Shown here: positions 54,501 through 63,830 of the stretch, piece after piece | Layout: every line of letters begins with the position of its first letter | Numbering within the stretch: the stretch's first letter is position 1 | Assembly: GCF_001517835.1 (NCBI RefSeq) | Contig: NZ_LOQG01000001.1 | Coordinates: 62,001-126,000, forward strand | Reading direction: 5' to 3' | Origin: Caviibacter abscessus | Lineage (GTDB): Bacteria; Fusobacteriota; Fusobacteriia; Fusobacteriales; Leptotrichiaceae | Length of the DNA stretch: 64,000 nucleotides | Made by a program: the position numbers and the translations under genes | Notes under the pieces: generated by a model | Database searches by the model: none | What the model was told of the DNA's origin: nothing | Seen by the model: only the letters and a program-made list of their open reading frames with translations

Positions 54501-55890
54501 ATATTTTGAAGAAATTACTAAAAATATAATAAAGGATAAAACAATTGAAAGATTTAATGTTTATGATAAAAATTTAGATGAGCAAAATATTTATAGAGAA
54601 CAATTATTAGAAAATGAATTAAAAAGACAGCAAGCTGAAATACTTAGAGTTGCACGTATGTTGGAAGGTGCAAGAAAAACAACCGGACAACATCCTGGAG
54701 GAATGGTTGTAATACCATCAAATAAATCAATATTTGATTTTACACCATATCAAAAACCTGCAAATGATTTAAATTCAGATTCAACAACTACACATTTTGA
54801 TTATCACGTTATGGACGAACAACTTGTAAAACTTGATATACTTGGACATGACGACCCAACAACATTAAGAAATCTACAAGATTTAACTAATCTTGATATA
54901 TATACCATACCACTTACAGATGAAAAAGTACTAAGTATCTTTTCATCAACAGATGCTTTGGGAGTTACAAGTGAACAAATTGGAACTGAACTAGGTACAA
55001 ATGGTATACCTGAATTCGGGACTAACTTTGTTAAAGAAATGTTAAAGGACACAAGACCTAAAACGTTTACAGAATTAGTTAGAATATCAGGATTATCGCA
55101 CGGAACAGATGTTTGGTTAAACAATGCAAAAGATTATGTTAATAGTGGAATAGCAACATTAAATGACATTATTTCTGTAAGAGATGACATAATGAACTAT
55201 TTAATACTCCAAGGAATGGAAAAATCAGTAGCATTTAAAATAATGGAATTTGTAAGAAAAGGGCTTCCTTCTAAGAAAAAAGATGAATGGCAAAAATATA
55301 AAGAAATGATGAAAAGTTCTGGAATAAAAGATTGGTATATTGAATCTTGTGAAAAAATAAAATATATGTTTCCTAAAGGACACGCTGTTGCCTATGTTAT
55401 GATGGCAATGAGAATTGCATATTTTAAGGTTTATTATCCACTTGAATTTTATACTGCATATCTTAATAGAAAAGTTTCAGATTTTACATTAAGCAAGATG
55501 AATAAATCTGTTGATGAACTTAAAATTAGACTTAACGAATTAAATTCAATTTCTAATAAAACTGTAAATGATAAAGCTGAAATAAATATGATAGAAATAT
55601 TGATTGAAATGGATTATAGAAATGTAAAATTAGCTCCAGTTGATTTATATAAGTCAGAAGCAACTACATTTATTATTGATGACAATAAGATAAGAATCCC
55701 GTTTGTAGGAGTTGATAAACTTGGTGATGTAGTAGCACGTAAAATTGTTGAAGAAAGAAATATAAAAGATTTTTCATCAATAGAAGATTTACTTAACAGA
55801 ACAAAGATAAATAAATCTGTATATCAAACACTAAAAAATAATGATTGTATTAATGGATTAAATGAAACAGACCAAGGTACTTTATTTTAA
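51577..55890 (+). CDS. polC: DNA polymerase III alpha subunit, PolC type
   Basis: The main replicative polymerase of the Gram-positive type with built-in proofreading. The 1437-residue product has N-terminal domains, an OB fold (~195-290), a split PHP region, a DEDDh exonuclease (D387/E389 in VVFDIETTGLNP; AHNAKFDIGF; HHRAVNDAEVT), the polymerase core (GSRGSVGSSIVAYLMGITEV; catalytic D929/D931 in VPDIDLNFSGEF), a zinc finger (CPNKDC ... CPKC) and C-terminal HhH/duplex-binding parts. The PHP metal ligands are lost: HLH becomes S301-M-K, the next DH becomes D334-L335, and NVHY becomes NVMY (M703). So PHP chemistry is unlikely. Confidence 0.95.
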   Translation: MNKICRLKPSDNINREFGLRDIQITEIRIVPSVLKELEIKIDIHSFDAINDIDKLKKIIDARLSIYSSKYKLSFILTPKFEYSNAQMSKIISFIINFLIITKKSLSILFSDYVTNVDNNNITIYLLQDLLVNQAYKNNINHDISKEIKKIFNLESNIEFKCKTNDISIEKKEEIEYVKVYENTENIILENKDDLVIGQTVEIQGQIFDMDIKRITTKNGEIKQIVKLYITNYETSYICKKLYNEKDNIDYIVSDYVNVKGTYKRDDRYTKEFYIDSKKITKTEGKIFKLIDDSNLKRVELSMKTNMSELSSNINSKKLNSIMKNLGYKAYAVNDLGVVHSFPFLYDKKDDSVKAILGMEAYVVDDNAKLIVNPSDELLDRETYVVFDIETTGLNPYSDKIIEIGAVKIQENKIIEKFSKFINPEIPIPKTITELTSITDDDVKDQDTIDIVLPQFLEFIGKSTLVAHNAKFDIGFVTEKAKQLNINTNFSYIDTIEWAKLTLPDQKRFSLDALCKKFNLVNEHHHRAVNDAEVTAQLFRKLLNLVMNMNVNTLSDVNEKLQLDVKIAPTIKTTILVKNQEGLKDLYELVSKSLVEYFGKGKPRIPKSLLEKKKKNLLISAAPTLGFNDSGELVSMYIRGIDKEEIEESAKFYDYIQIMPANCYETEIKQQEITDENYVIEMNKYFYELGKKLNQKVVAVGNVMYMYEYERIVKSVLQLANKEFKAFRFPTNNYFRTTKMMLDDFSYFDEEIREEIVIKNTNDIADMIDRVRPIPEGFYPPIIEGANEKVEKMTYDKAYELYGKNMPEIIKERINKELNSIIGNGFAVLYLIAQKLVKKSIENGYLVGSRGSVGSSIVAYLMGITEVNGLSPHYRCPNKDCKNIEIFDLAKSGVDLPVKNCPKCNTLYIRDGHAIPFEVFMGFNGEKVPDIDLNFSGEFQAEIHKYTEELFGADNVFRAGTISTLAENNAIGYVKKYFEEITKNIIKDKTIERFNVYDKNLDEQNIYREQLLENELKRQQAEILRVARMLEGARKTTGQHPGGMVVIPSNKSIFDFTPYQKPANDLNSDSTTTHFDYHVMDEQLVKLDILGHDDPTTLRNLQDLTNLDIYTIPLTDEKVLSIFSSTDALGVTSEQIGTELGTNGIPEFGTNFVKEMLKDTRPKTFTELVRISGLSHGTDVWLNNAKDYVNSGIATLNDIISVRDDIMNYLILQGMEKSVAFKIMEFVRKGLPSKKKDEWQKYKEMMKSSGIKDWYIESCEKIKYMFPKGHAVAYVMMAMRIAYFKVYYPLEFYTAYLNRKVSDFTLSKMNKSVDELKIRLNELNSISNKTVNDKAEINMIEILIEMDYRNVKLAPVDLYKSEATTFIIDDNKIRIPFVGVDKLGDVVARKIVEERNIKDFSSIEDLLNRTKINKSVYQTLKNNDCINGLNETDQGTLF

Positions 55891-55904
55891 AAGAGAGGTA
55901 AAAA

Positions 55905-58235
55905 ATGAACATAACATTTAAATATTTTGATATATCAAATCCGATTCAAAAAAGTACAGAAGAAAATATATTATATTTAAAAAATAATAGTGATTTTAAT
56001 GATTTTTTTGAAAATGTTACATTAACGGATAAAATAATATTAAAAGAAGAAAAAGAAGTAATGTTCTTTTTTACTTGCCTTGATGATAATCAAAAAAAAT
56101 TTTTTGGTATAAATAAATACTTTGATTGCATTGATTTAGCATATAATTATTATCGTTTAATAGCCGATTTATATGAAAACAATATAAGTTTAGCAGATAT
56201 AAAATATGAAAAGTGGCAAAAATCACATTTAGAAAACGTATATAATATTCATAATAAAATGATTGATAAAGTACATGAAGGTATATTTGTTCCCCGTTAT
56301 TTAAAATATCATAAATATGAAATTAATAATTTATATCTAAAAAAATATAAAAAAATTATATTTATAAATAAAATGTATACTTCAATGAAAGAAAAAGAAA
56401 TATTAAGTAAAATTAATATACCTATTGAATACCATATTTACTCAAATAAAGATGATTTTTCTGAAAAAAAACTTATGCTAACGTCATTTACTTTAAAATA
56501 TGATAATAATAAAAATATAAAAGCATATAATTTTACAAATGAAAAAACTATGTTATTAGCGTTTACACAATATTTAAGTGAAAATACAGAAAAAGAAATT
56601 GTAATTAATGATATCTGTGATGATAAATCAATTTACAGAGAAATAAATAGAAATTTATTCGATTATGGAACACTTGAAACATTTGAAATAACGAAAAGCT
56701 ATAAAATACTTAACCATCTTGAAAAAATTTTAAGAACTACAAATAATAAAAATAGCTTATTAGTTAATATTTATAATTCAATTTTAGATAATGATTTTGT
56801 AAAATTTTTTAATATAAATCTAAAACAAATTGATATCATAAAAAATATGGTAAACATGTCAAAAAAATATATTGAAAATGAATACATACAAAATATTTTA
56901 GAAAGTACCTATAATTTAGAGAATTTATATTCAAAACTGGCGAAAACATATATAGATGAAGCTGATATATTTTTAGAAGCTGTAACAGAAATATTGTCAA
57001 CAGATGAATTTTTTCCTAATATTATTAATGAGAATGCTGATAAAATTAAATTGTTATTAAAATATTTAGATGCAAAAAAAATAAAACAAAAACTTAAAAG
57101 TTCAGTATTTAAAATATCTAAAAATATAAGTGATGCCTATGTAAATGAATTAATACTATTAAATATTCATAGTTTTGCAAGCAAAAAGCAGACGAATTAT
57201 ATTTTAAATAATAATCAAAGAAAAGAACTAGGTTTATTAGTTGAAAATGATTTAAAATATGTTACTTATTATGATTATATTAGGCAAATTTATTTAGCTG
57301 ATAATGTAAAATTATATTATATTTTAAATCAAGAAGAAGAAATAGATGCATCATCAATATTTCAAAACTTGTTCTATATATTTAATATTGTACCAATCTC
57401 TAAAAATTATGGTGCTAAATATATGGTAACGGGTTCAAAATTTGTATATAATCCAAATATAATTGATAAAAGTCCAAACTTTTTAACATATACAGATGTA
57501 CTCCCAAAAAAAGAAGATGATCTGTATAATTTATCTTTAAACGGATATTCTTTTTATAATTTTTATGAATTTCCTATAGTATATATGTTAAACATATTAA
57601 CTAAAAAATTTAGTAATATTGACTATAAAGATGTCAGTATTGATGCAAGATTTATAGGGAATATAATACACAAATTATTTGAAACATGTATAAATAATAA
57701 ATTTTACACATATGAAGAAATTAAAATTGAAAAAAATAAGCTTTTATTAAGTCATAAAGAGTATATAAAACGTGAATATTATGAAATATATGATTTTTTA
57801 ATTTTTGATTCAATAATTGATGAAGTATATTATTTTATGAATTATTATAAAGACTATAATATCGAATCTGAAAAGAAAATTGAATTAGAGTATAAAGGAA
57901 TAAAAATAAAATATATAATGGATGCTTTTCTTGAAAAAGATAATAATAAAATAATATTAGATTTTAAAACAGGCTCTTCCAATGAAGAACAAGAATATCA
58001 ACTTAGCGGTTATAAAATTTTTACAGAGAATCAGTTAAATATATCAATTGATAAACTTATTCTATTTTATTTATTTGATACAAAAAAAATAACTGAAGTA
58101 AAATCTAAATTTGATTTAATCGAATTTGATAATGCAATATTAAATTTTAAAAATTTAAAATATTATGAAGTTGCAAAAAAAATTAAAGATTATAATTTAA
58201 AAAATGTAATAAGAGGTGATGATTATGAAAGCTAA
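55905..58235 (+). CDS. AddB-like PD-(D/E)XK nuclease subunit
   Basis: The 776-residue product precedes an AddA-like helicase and probably forms the second subunit of a double-strand-break repair helicase-nuclease. Only the C-terminal nuclease is clear: H589 (GNIIHKLFETC), D673 (IMDAFLEKD), D686-x-K688 (LDFKTG) and YQLSGYKIF. The N-terminal ~580 residues are a very diverged inactivated-helicase region; no Walker A is seen. The four cysteines that hold the Fe-S staple in Bacillus AddB are absent. It is far smaller than AddB (~1160). It could equally be named RexB-like or a PD-(D/E)XK family protein. It overlaps the helicase gene by 11 bp. Confidence 0.78.
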   Translation: MNITFKYFDISNPIQKSTEENILYLKNNSDFNDFFENVTLTDKIILKEEKEVMFFFTCLDDNQKKFFGINKYFDCIDLAYNYYRLIADLYENNISLADIKYEKWQKSHLENVYNIHNKMIDKVHEGIFVPRYLKYHKYEINNLYLKKYKKIIFINKMYTSMKEKEILSKINIPIEYHIYSNKDDFSEKKLMLTSFTLKYDNNKNIKAYNFTNEKTMLLAFTQYLSENTEKEIVINDICDDKSIYREINRNLFDYGTLETFEITKSYKILNHLEKILRTTNNKNSLLVNIYNSILDNDFVKFFNINLKQIDIIKNMVNMSKKYIENEYIQNILESTYNLENLYSKLAKTYIDEADIFLEAVTEILSTDEFFPNIINENADKIKLLLKYLDAKKIKQKLKSSVFKISKNISDAYVNELILLNIHSFASKKQTNYILNNNQRKELGLLVENDLKYVTYYDYIRQIYLADNVKLYYILNQEEEIDASSIFQNLFYIFNIVPISKNYGAKYMVTGSKFVYNPNIIDKSPNFLTYTDVLPKKEDDLYNLSLNGYSFYNFYEFPIVYMLNILTKKFSNIDYKDVSIDARFIGNIIHKLFETCINNKFYTYEEIKIEKNKLLLSHKEYIKREYYEIYDFLIFDSIIDEVYYFMNYYKDYNIESEKKIELEYKGIKIKYIMDAFLEKDNNKIILDFKTGSSNEEQEYQLSGYKIFTENQLNISIDKLILFYLFDTKKITEVKSKFDLIEFDNAILNFKNLKYYEVAKKIKDYNLKNVIRGDDYES

Positions 58236-61011
58236 AATAATTAGTGCCAGTGCTGGAACTGGAAAAACATACACCATGGCTCTTGAATTTATTAAATCAC
58301 TAAATAATGGCATTTCTTATGATCAAATATTAGTTATTACATTTACTAAAAAAGCTACATTTGAAATCAAGGAAAGAGTATTAAAATTTTTAAAACAAAT
58401 TGCATTTAAAGAAGAAGGATATGAAGAATTAGTTAAAAATTTAAAAATTGATGTAGATTATTCACATTTAAAAAATGTTTATGAAATCATGATACAAAAT
58501 TCTGAAAATATTAGAATATCTACTATGGATAGTTTTATTAATAAAATATTTAAAAATGTTATAGCCCCATATAAAAACTTATATAAATATGAAGTTGTCG
58601 ATACTAATTCAAATGAATATTTGTTGAATTTATTATCAAATATAATGAAAGACAAAAGATCATTAAAAATTTTTAAAGACTTTTACGATATTAATCCTAA
58701 AGTTAAAAAGATTGAAAACTATACTAATGATATAAAATCAATACTAGAATTAAAACCATTTTTATATGACTTAGTAAATATTGAACTTACAGTTAGTGAA
58801 ATTAAAGAATATAATTTCAAATATATTAAAGAATTATTAGATGATTTTTTATATAGATTTAAAGAATCTTATGATTTATACTCAAAAGTTGATGTACTCT
58901 TTGAATGTAAAAATGAAAAACAATTATTTGCAAATATTTCCAAAAATGTTCTGGAAAGTAAAATTATTAAAAAAAATGAAGCCGCAAACGACTACTTTAA
59001 AGATAATATACTTCCAATTTTATGTAATTTTTATTATAAACAAGTTATTATCAAATATAACAATATTTATAGAAAGTTTGCAAAAATTTGTTATGAATTT
59101 GATGAAAAGAATAAATTTAGTTCCAAAAGTTTTACTTTCAATGATATAACTTTTTTTACAAAAAAATATTTGTATGATAAAGAATTAAATTTAATTAATA
59201 ATAAAGTTGCAACACCTATGTTTTTAAATATATTAGGTGGAAGCATTGAAACAATGATGATAGATGAATTTCAAGATACAAGTTATATTCAATTTTATTT
59301 ATTTCTTCCAATAATAAAAACTTGTAAAAATTTATTAATTGTTGGTGATGAAAAACAAAGTATTTATGGATTTAGAGGTGGGGATAAAAGATTATTCATA
59401 AATCTTGATACAATATTAAAAAATAATATTTCCGATATCGAAATTAAAAAATTAAATTTAAATACTTGTTATAGAAGTAAAGAAAATATTATTAAATTTG
59501 TTAATGATGTTTTTTGTAATCTAAATGATTTTGAATATACCAATGTCAACTTTATTAAACCTAATGGATATGTAAATGCTTCAATCTTGGATAAAACAAC
59601 TGAACTAGAACCATTTGTTTGTGATATTATTGAGAAAAATAATCATTACAATAATACTGCAATATTATTTAGAAATAATAAAGATATTGATAATTTTTCA
59701 AAAGAATTAGAAATTAGAAATATAAAATATCAATCAATTGCATCAAACTCGATCGAAAAAATAAAATCTGTAATGGCAATATATAAACTGGTACATTATC
59801 TGTATTCGGGAAATATATATTCACTTTTGGAGTTTCTAAGAAGTGATTTAATTGGATTTAATTTGAAAAAAATTAGAGATTTTCTGGAAGACAATAATTT
59901 TACAGATATTGTAATAGATAATATAAATAAATTAAAAAGTAATCATAAAAATTTTAAAAAACGATATATTAAATATTTTGGATATGGTATAAATCCAAGT
60001 AATGAAGATATATTAAATATTAATAAATTTTTAGATATTATTGATAGTAAAAATAGTTTAAAAGAATTTTTAGACTATTATGATGAAAATTCAAAGAATA
60101 TAAAAAAAGAAAATGCCATAGAAGATGAAGGCATTAAATTATTAACAATTCATAAATCTAAAGGACTTGAATTTGATAATGTTTATACTTTTGTAAAACT
60201 TAAAACAAATACATATAGAGACTTTACTTTAGTAAAAGAATATGATGAAAATTTTAATTTGATTGAAGCAATTTTTATTAAGAAAAAAGATGTTATTATT
60301 AATCTTAATCATGGAAAGTATTATTTGAACTTATATAATAAAATTTCTTATGATGATGAAATAAACAACATGTATGTTGCTCTTACACGTGCAAAATCAA
60401 ATATGTGTGTATTTGTATTAGACGATAGTTTAAATATAACAACAAATAAAAATTATGGCGAATTGGAGAATTTTGACATTATTGAATCTAATGATGAAGA
60501 ATACCATTTTACAAATAGTAATTTTTATTTAGATACACAATACATTGAATATGATAAAAAACAAAATCATAGCATAGTTATTGAACAAAAAAGGAAAATT
60601 GGTTTAGCTGTTCATTATTTTTTTCAATACTTATTAAATGAAAAATATGAAAAATATGCTTATTCAATGTTATTAAAAAAATATGGAAATTTAATTGGAG
60701 AAAAGTTATTAAATATCATTAAAGAAAAATGTATTAAATATGTAAAACAAAATCAAGACATTTTTAATGAAAAATATGAAGTTCATACTGAATTTGAGAT
60801 ATTTAATGAAAATAATGAAAAATATATAATTGATAGAATAAATATAGATCACAAAAATAAAAATATATATATTTATGATTATAAAACTATAAAAGAGCCA
60901 GATAATATTGAAAAATATAAAAAACAAATTGAAAATTATAAAAATATAATTGAAAGTCAATATAAAGGATACAATGTAAATACAAAATTATTATCTATTA
61001 ATATATTTTAA
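58225..61011 (+). CDS. addA: AddA-like UvrD-family helicase-nuclease
   Basis: The 928-residue product is an SF1 helicase with a C-terminal nuclease. Walker A is SAGTGKTYTMAL (K14), motif II DEFQDTS (D347-E348), motif III GDEKQSIYGFRGGD, motif V TIHKSKGLEFDNVY, and motif VI MYVALTRAKSNM. The nuclease has HYFFQYLL, IDRI, D885-x-K887 (YDYKTIKEP) and KKQIENYKNI. This is the AddA/RecB architecture with shorter insertions than Bacillus AddA (1232). It loads recombinase at breaks after Chi recognition (family knowledge). The ATG at 58225 follows AAGAGGTG; in-frame GTG 58216 and ATG 58219 lie within or too near that site. Confidence 0.88.
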   Translation: MKAKIISASAGTGKTYTMALEFIKSLNNGISYDQILVITFTKKATFEIKERVLKFLKQIAFKEEGYEELVKNLKIDVDYSHLKNVYEIMIQNSENIRISTMDSFINKIFKNVIAPYKNLYKYEVVDTNSNEYLLNLLSNIMKDKRSLKIFKDFYDINPKVKKIENYTNDIKSILELKPFLYDLVNIELTVSEIKEYNFKYIKELLDDFLYRFKESYDLYSKVDVLFECKNEKQLFANISKNVLESKIIKKNEAANDYFKDNILPILCNFYYKQVIIKYNNIYRKFAKICYEFDEKNKFSSKSFTFNDITFFTKKYLYDKELNLINNKVATPMFLNILGGSIETMMIDEFQDTSYIQFYLFLPIIKTCKNLLIVGDEKQSIYGFRGGDKRLFINLDTILKNNISDIEIKKLNLNTCYRSKENIIKFVNDVFCNLNDFEYTNVNFIKPNGYVNASILDKTTELEPFVCDIIEKNNHYNNTAILFRNNKDIDNFSKELEIRNIKYQSIASNSIEKIKSVMAIYKLVHYLYSGNIYSLLEFLRSDLIGFNLKKIRDFLEDNNFTDIVIDNINKLKSNHKNFKKRYIKYFGYGINPSNEDILNINKFLDIIDSKNSLKEFLDYYDENSKNIKKENAIEDEGIKLLTIHKSKGLEFDNVYTFVKLKTNTYRDFTLVKEYDENFNLIEAIFIKKKDVIINLNHGKYYLNLYNKISYDDEINNMYVALTRAKSNMCVFVLDDSLNITTNKNYGELENFDIIESNDEEYHFTNSNFYLDTQYIEYDKKQNHSIVIEQKRKIGLAVHYFFQYLLNEKYEKYAYSMLLKKYGNLIGEKLLNIIKEKCIKYVKQNQDIFNEKYEVHTEFEIFNENNEKYIIDRINIDHKNKNIYIYDYKTIKEPDNIEKYKKQIENYKNIIESQYKGYNVNTKLLSINIF

Positions 61012-61018
61012 TGCTAAA

Positions 61019-61062
61019 AGAATTTAAAATTACTTATTTTATGTATTTTAACTTCTTTTTTT
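61019..61062 (+). terminator. Weak terminator after addA
   Basis: AGAATTTAAAAT (61019-61030) and ATTTTAACTTCT (61045-61056) pair with one mismatch around a 14-nt loop, followed by a T-run. The stem is almost all A-T, so it is weak. Confidence 0.4.
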
Positions 61063-61110
61063 ATACATTTTAAATTTTTATTATTGTATATCACAAATTA
61101 TGAGGTAAAC

Positions 61111-61121
61111 TATAATATAAT
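61111..61121 (+). promoter_or_regulatory. Candidate promoter of glgC-glgA
   Basis: Two overlapping TATAAT hexamers (61111-61116 and 61116-61121) lie 19-24 bp before the glgC start. No -35 stands out at 16-18 bp; TTGTAT at 61084-61089 is 21 bp from the first hexamer. Confidence 0.45.
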
Positions 61122-61139
61122 AAGACGCAGGAGGTATGT

Positions 61140-62390
61140 ATGGAAGTTTTAGCAATGATATTAGCTGGTGGAAGAGGCTCAAGGCTTGATATTCTTTCAC
61201 AAAATAGAGTAAAACCTAGTGTTCCTTTTGGAGGAAAATTTAGAATTATTGATTTTACTCTTAGTAATTGTTCCAATTCAGGCATATATAATGTCGCATT
61301 ATTAACTCAATATTTACCACTTTCATTAAATGAACATATCGGTGCAGGAAAACCTTGGGATTTAGATAGAAGAGATTCCAGCGTAACTCTACTTCAACCA
61401 TTTGAAAATAGTAGCGGTCAATCATCATGGTATAAGGGAACAGCTGATGCAATTAGACAAAATATGAGATTTATAAAAAATAAAAAGCCCAAATATGTTT
61501 TGATTTTATCAGGTGATCACATATATAAAATGAACTATTCTTGGATGTTAAATGAGCATAAGAAAAATAATGCATCTGTTACAGTTGCAGTAAAGACTGT
61601 AAATATGGAAGAAAGTTCTAGATTCGGTATATTTGAAATAGATGAAAACAACAAGATAATTTCATTTGAAGAAAAGCCTGAAAATCCAAAAAGTAATTTA
61701 GCCTCAATGGGAGTATATCTTTTTAATACAGACGCTTTAATTAAATATATTGAAAATGCAACTCAAAGTGATTTAGATTTTGGTAAACATATAATTCCTG
61801 AGATGCTTAATAAAAATGAAAAAGTATTCATAAATAAATTCGATGGTTATTGGATGGACGTAGGAACTTATGACTCATATCATGAAGCCAATCTTGATTT
61901 AATAAAAAAATCTGAAGAAATTGGAATTAATCTATATGATGAAGGCTGGAAGATATATACACAATCAAAAAATTCAGCTCCAGTAAGAATTGGGATAACT
62001 GGTCGTATCATCAATTCGCTTGTATGTGATGGGTGTAAGATTGAAGGAATGGTAGAAAATTCTGTTATAGGTCCAAATGTTACTGTTAGAGTAGGAACAA
62101 CAATAAAAAATAGTATTATATTTGAAAACACATATATTGCAGAAAATTCTCATATTGATACTGCCATAATAGATAAAAATGTTATAATTGGTAAATTTGC
62201 ATTAGTGGGTCACGGAAATAATTATTTACCTAATAAAGAAAAATCTGATTTATTATATAACGGTATAAGTGTAATTGGTAAAGGCTCATTAGTAGAAGAT
62301 AACAGTATTATCGGACGTAATGTAAGAATTTTTTCAAATATGAGAATATTTAATGGCTCAAATATTGAAAGTGGAGAAACTATTAAATAG
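61140..62390 (+). CDS. glgC: Glucose-1-phosphate adenylyltransferase
   Basis: Makes ADP-glucose for glycogen. The 416-residue product has the nucleotide motif ILAGGRGSRLDILSQNRVKP, FGGKFRIIDFTLSNCSNSGI, WYKGTADAIRQN, the catalytic LILSGDHIYKMNYSWM, the substrate lysine region SFEEKPENPKSN, and a C-terminal left-handed beta helix of hexapeptide repeats. Activator-site arginines cannot be judged without alignment. Only one adenylyltransferase subunit is present, with no GlgD partner. AGGAGG precedes ATG 61140. glgA follows after 11 bp. Confidence 0.95.
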   Translation: MEVLAMILAGGRGSRLDILSQNRVKPSVPFGGKFRIIDFTLSNCSNSGIYNVALLTQYLPLSLNEHIGAGKPWDLDRRDSSVTLLQPFENSSGQSSWYKGTADAIRQNMRFIKNKKPKYVLILSGDHIYKMNYSWMLNEHKKNNASVTVAVKTVNMEESSRFGIFEIDENNKIISFEEKPENPKSNLASMGVYLFNTDALIKYIENATQSDLDFGKHIIPEMLNKNEKVFINKFDGYWMDVGTYDSYHEANLDLIKKSEEIGINLYDEGWKIYTQSKNSAPVRIGITGRIINSLVCDGCKIEGMVENSVIGPNVTVRVGTTIKNSIIFENTYIAENSHIDTAIIDKNVIIGKFALVGHGNNYLPNKEKSDLLYNGISVIGKGSLVEDNSIIGRNVRIFSNMRIFNGSNIESGETIK

Positions 62391-62401
62391 GAGGTACAAT
62401 C

Positions 62402-63787
62402 ATGAACATTGTTTACTTAGCATCTGAAGCTCAGCCCTTTATAAAAACAGGTGGACTTGGTGATGTTATTTACGCATTACCTAAAAAAATGTCACTATTA
62501 GGACATAATATTACTGTCATATTACCTAAATACGATATCATAAAATTTGAGAATATAAATAAACTGGAATACATTGACTCAATTGATATGCAAGGTGAAA
62601 TTTATAATTTATTAAGATATGATAATGAAAATATAACTTATTTGTTCATTGAAAATAGAACTTTATATGAAAGAGGACATATATACGGTGACTTAGACGA
62701 AGATGTACAATATGCTAACTTTTGTGAAATAGTTTTAAGATTTATAAAAAAATTAAATTTAAAAATAGATATTATACATTGCAATGATTGGCAAACAGGA
62801 CCAATTGCGTATTTTATAAAAAATAGATACAAACATGAAAGTCTCTTTTCTAATATAAAAATTGTATACACTATACATAATTTAAAATATCAAGGAAAAT
62901 TCAATAATTATTCATTTGAAAAACTAGGTTATGAATATGACTCATATAATATTAATTTTATGGAAATTGGTATGAGTCATGCTGATATTGTAAATACAGT
63001 AAGTCCAACTTATGCGAATGAAATTAAATACCCTTATTTTTCAGAAGGTCTTGAATGGCTAACAAATAGTATAGATATTTATGGAATTTTAAATGGTATT
63101 GATTATGATTTATACAATCCTAAATCAACTGTTGGAATTATTCCTATTAATGATAATATAATTGAATATAAATTGGAAAATAGAAAAAAATTATTAAGAT
63201 TTTTTGATTTAGTTGATAATAATGAAATGATTATATCTGTGGTAAGTAGACTTGTTGAAGGTAAGGGTCTTGATTTAATTATATCAAGAATAGAGGAAAT
63301 AATAAAAACCATAAATGTAAAATTTATAATACTTGGAACTGGTTCAAGATACTATGAAGAATTTTTCAATCATCTTGCCATAAAATATCCAGAAAAATTT
63401 AAAATATATATAGGTTGCAATGAAAAATTAGCTAATTTAATATATGCCGGTTCAGATTTATTTTTAATGCCGTCAAGATATGAACCGTGCGGCTTGTCTC
63501 AAATGATAGCAATGAGATTTGGAACTATACCACTTGTTAGAGAAACAGGTGGACTAAAAGATACAGTTACTGCATATAATCGTATAACAAAAGAAGGTAA
63601 CGGATTTAGTTTTACAAATTTTAATGCGGATGATATGGCATATGTCATTAAATATGCAAATCAAGTTTTTGAAGAAGATAAAATAACTTGGTTAAATTTA
63701 ATAAAGAAAAATATGAAATTAGATTTATCGTGGGAAAAATCAGCAAAAGAATATGAAAAATTATATTTAAAAGCTATAAACATGTAA
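62402..63787 (+). CDS. glgA: Glycogen synthase (GT5)
   Basis: Adds glucose from ADP-glucose to alpha-1,4-glucan. The 461-residue product begins MNIVYLASEAQPFIKTGGLG with the ADP-glucose KTGGLGDV motif. It has IIHCNDWQTGPIAYFIKNRY, NTVSPTYANEI, NGIDYDLYNP, and the C-terminal Rossmann site MPSRYEPCGLSQMIAMRFGT with the GGLKDTV loop. It is a normal GT5 length (~477). glgB, glgP and a debranching enzyme are not in the window, so the rest of the pathway is elsewhere or absent. A strong terminator follows. Confidence 0.96.
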   Translation: MNIVYLASEAQPFIKTGGLGDVIYALPKKMSLLGHNITVILPKYDIIKFENINKLEYIDSIDMQGEIYNLLRYDNENITYLFIENRTLYERGHIYGDLDEDVQYANFCEIVLRFIKKLNLKIDIIHCNDWQTGPIAYFIKNRYKHESLFSNIKIVYTIHNLKYQGKFNNYSFEKLGYEYDSYNINFMEIGMSHADIVNTVSPTYANEIKYPYFSEGLEWLTNSIDIYGILNGIDYDLYNPKSTVGIIPINDNIIEYKLENRKKLLRFFDLVDNNEMIISVVSRLVEGKGLDLIISRIEEIIKTINVKFIILGTGSRYYEEFFNHLAIKYPEKFKIYIGCNEKLANLIYAGSDLFLMPSRYEPCGLSQMIAMRFGTIPLVRETGGLKDTVTAYNRITKEGNGFSFTNFNADDMAYVIKYANQVFEEDKITWLNLIKKNMKLDLSWEKSAKEYEKLYLKAINM

Positions 63788-63789
63788 AT

Positions 63790-63829
63790 AAAAAAAGTTG
63801 ATAGGTTTTTGTACTTATCAACTTTTTAA
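63790..63829. terminator. Bidirectional terminator after glgA
   Basis: AAAAAGTTGATA (63792-63803) pairs perfectly with TATCAACTTTTT (63816-63827) around a 12-nt loop. The A-run and T-run make it work both ways, serving glgA (+) and the membrane gene arriving from the right (-). Confidence 0.88.
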
Positions 63830-63830
63830 T

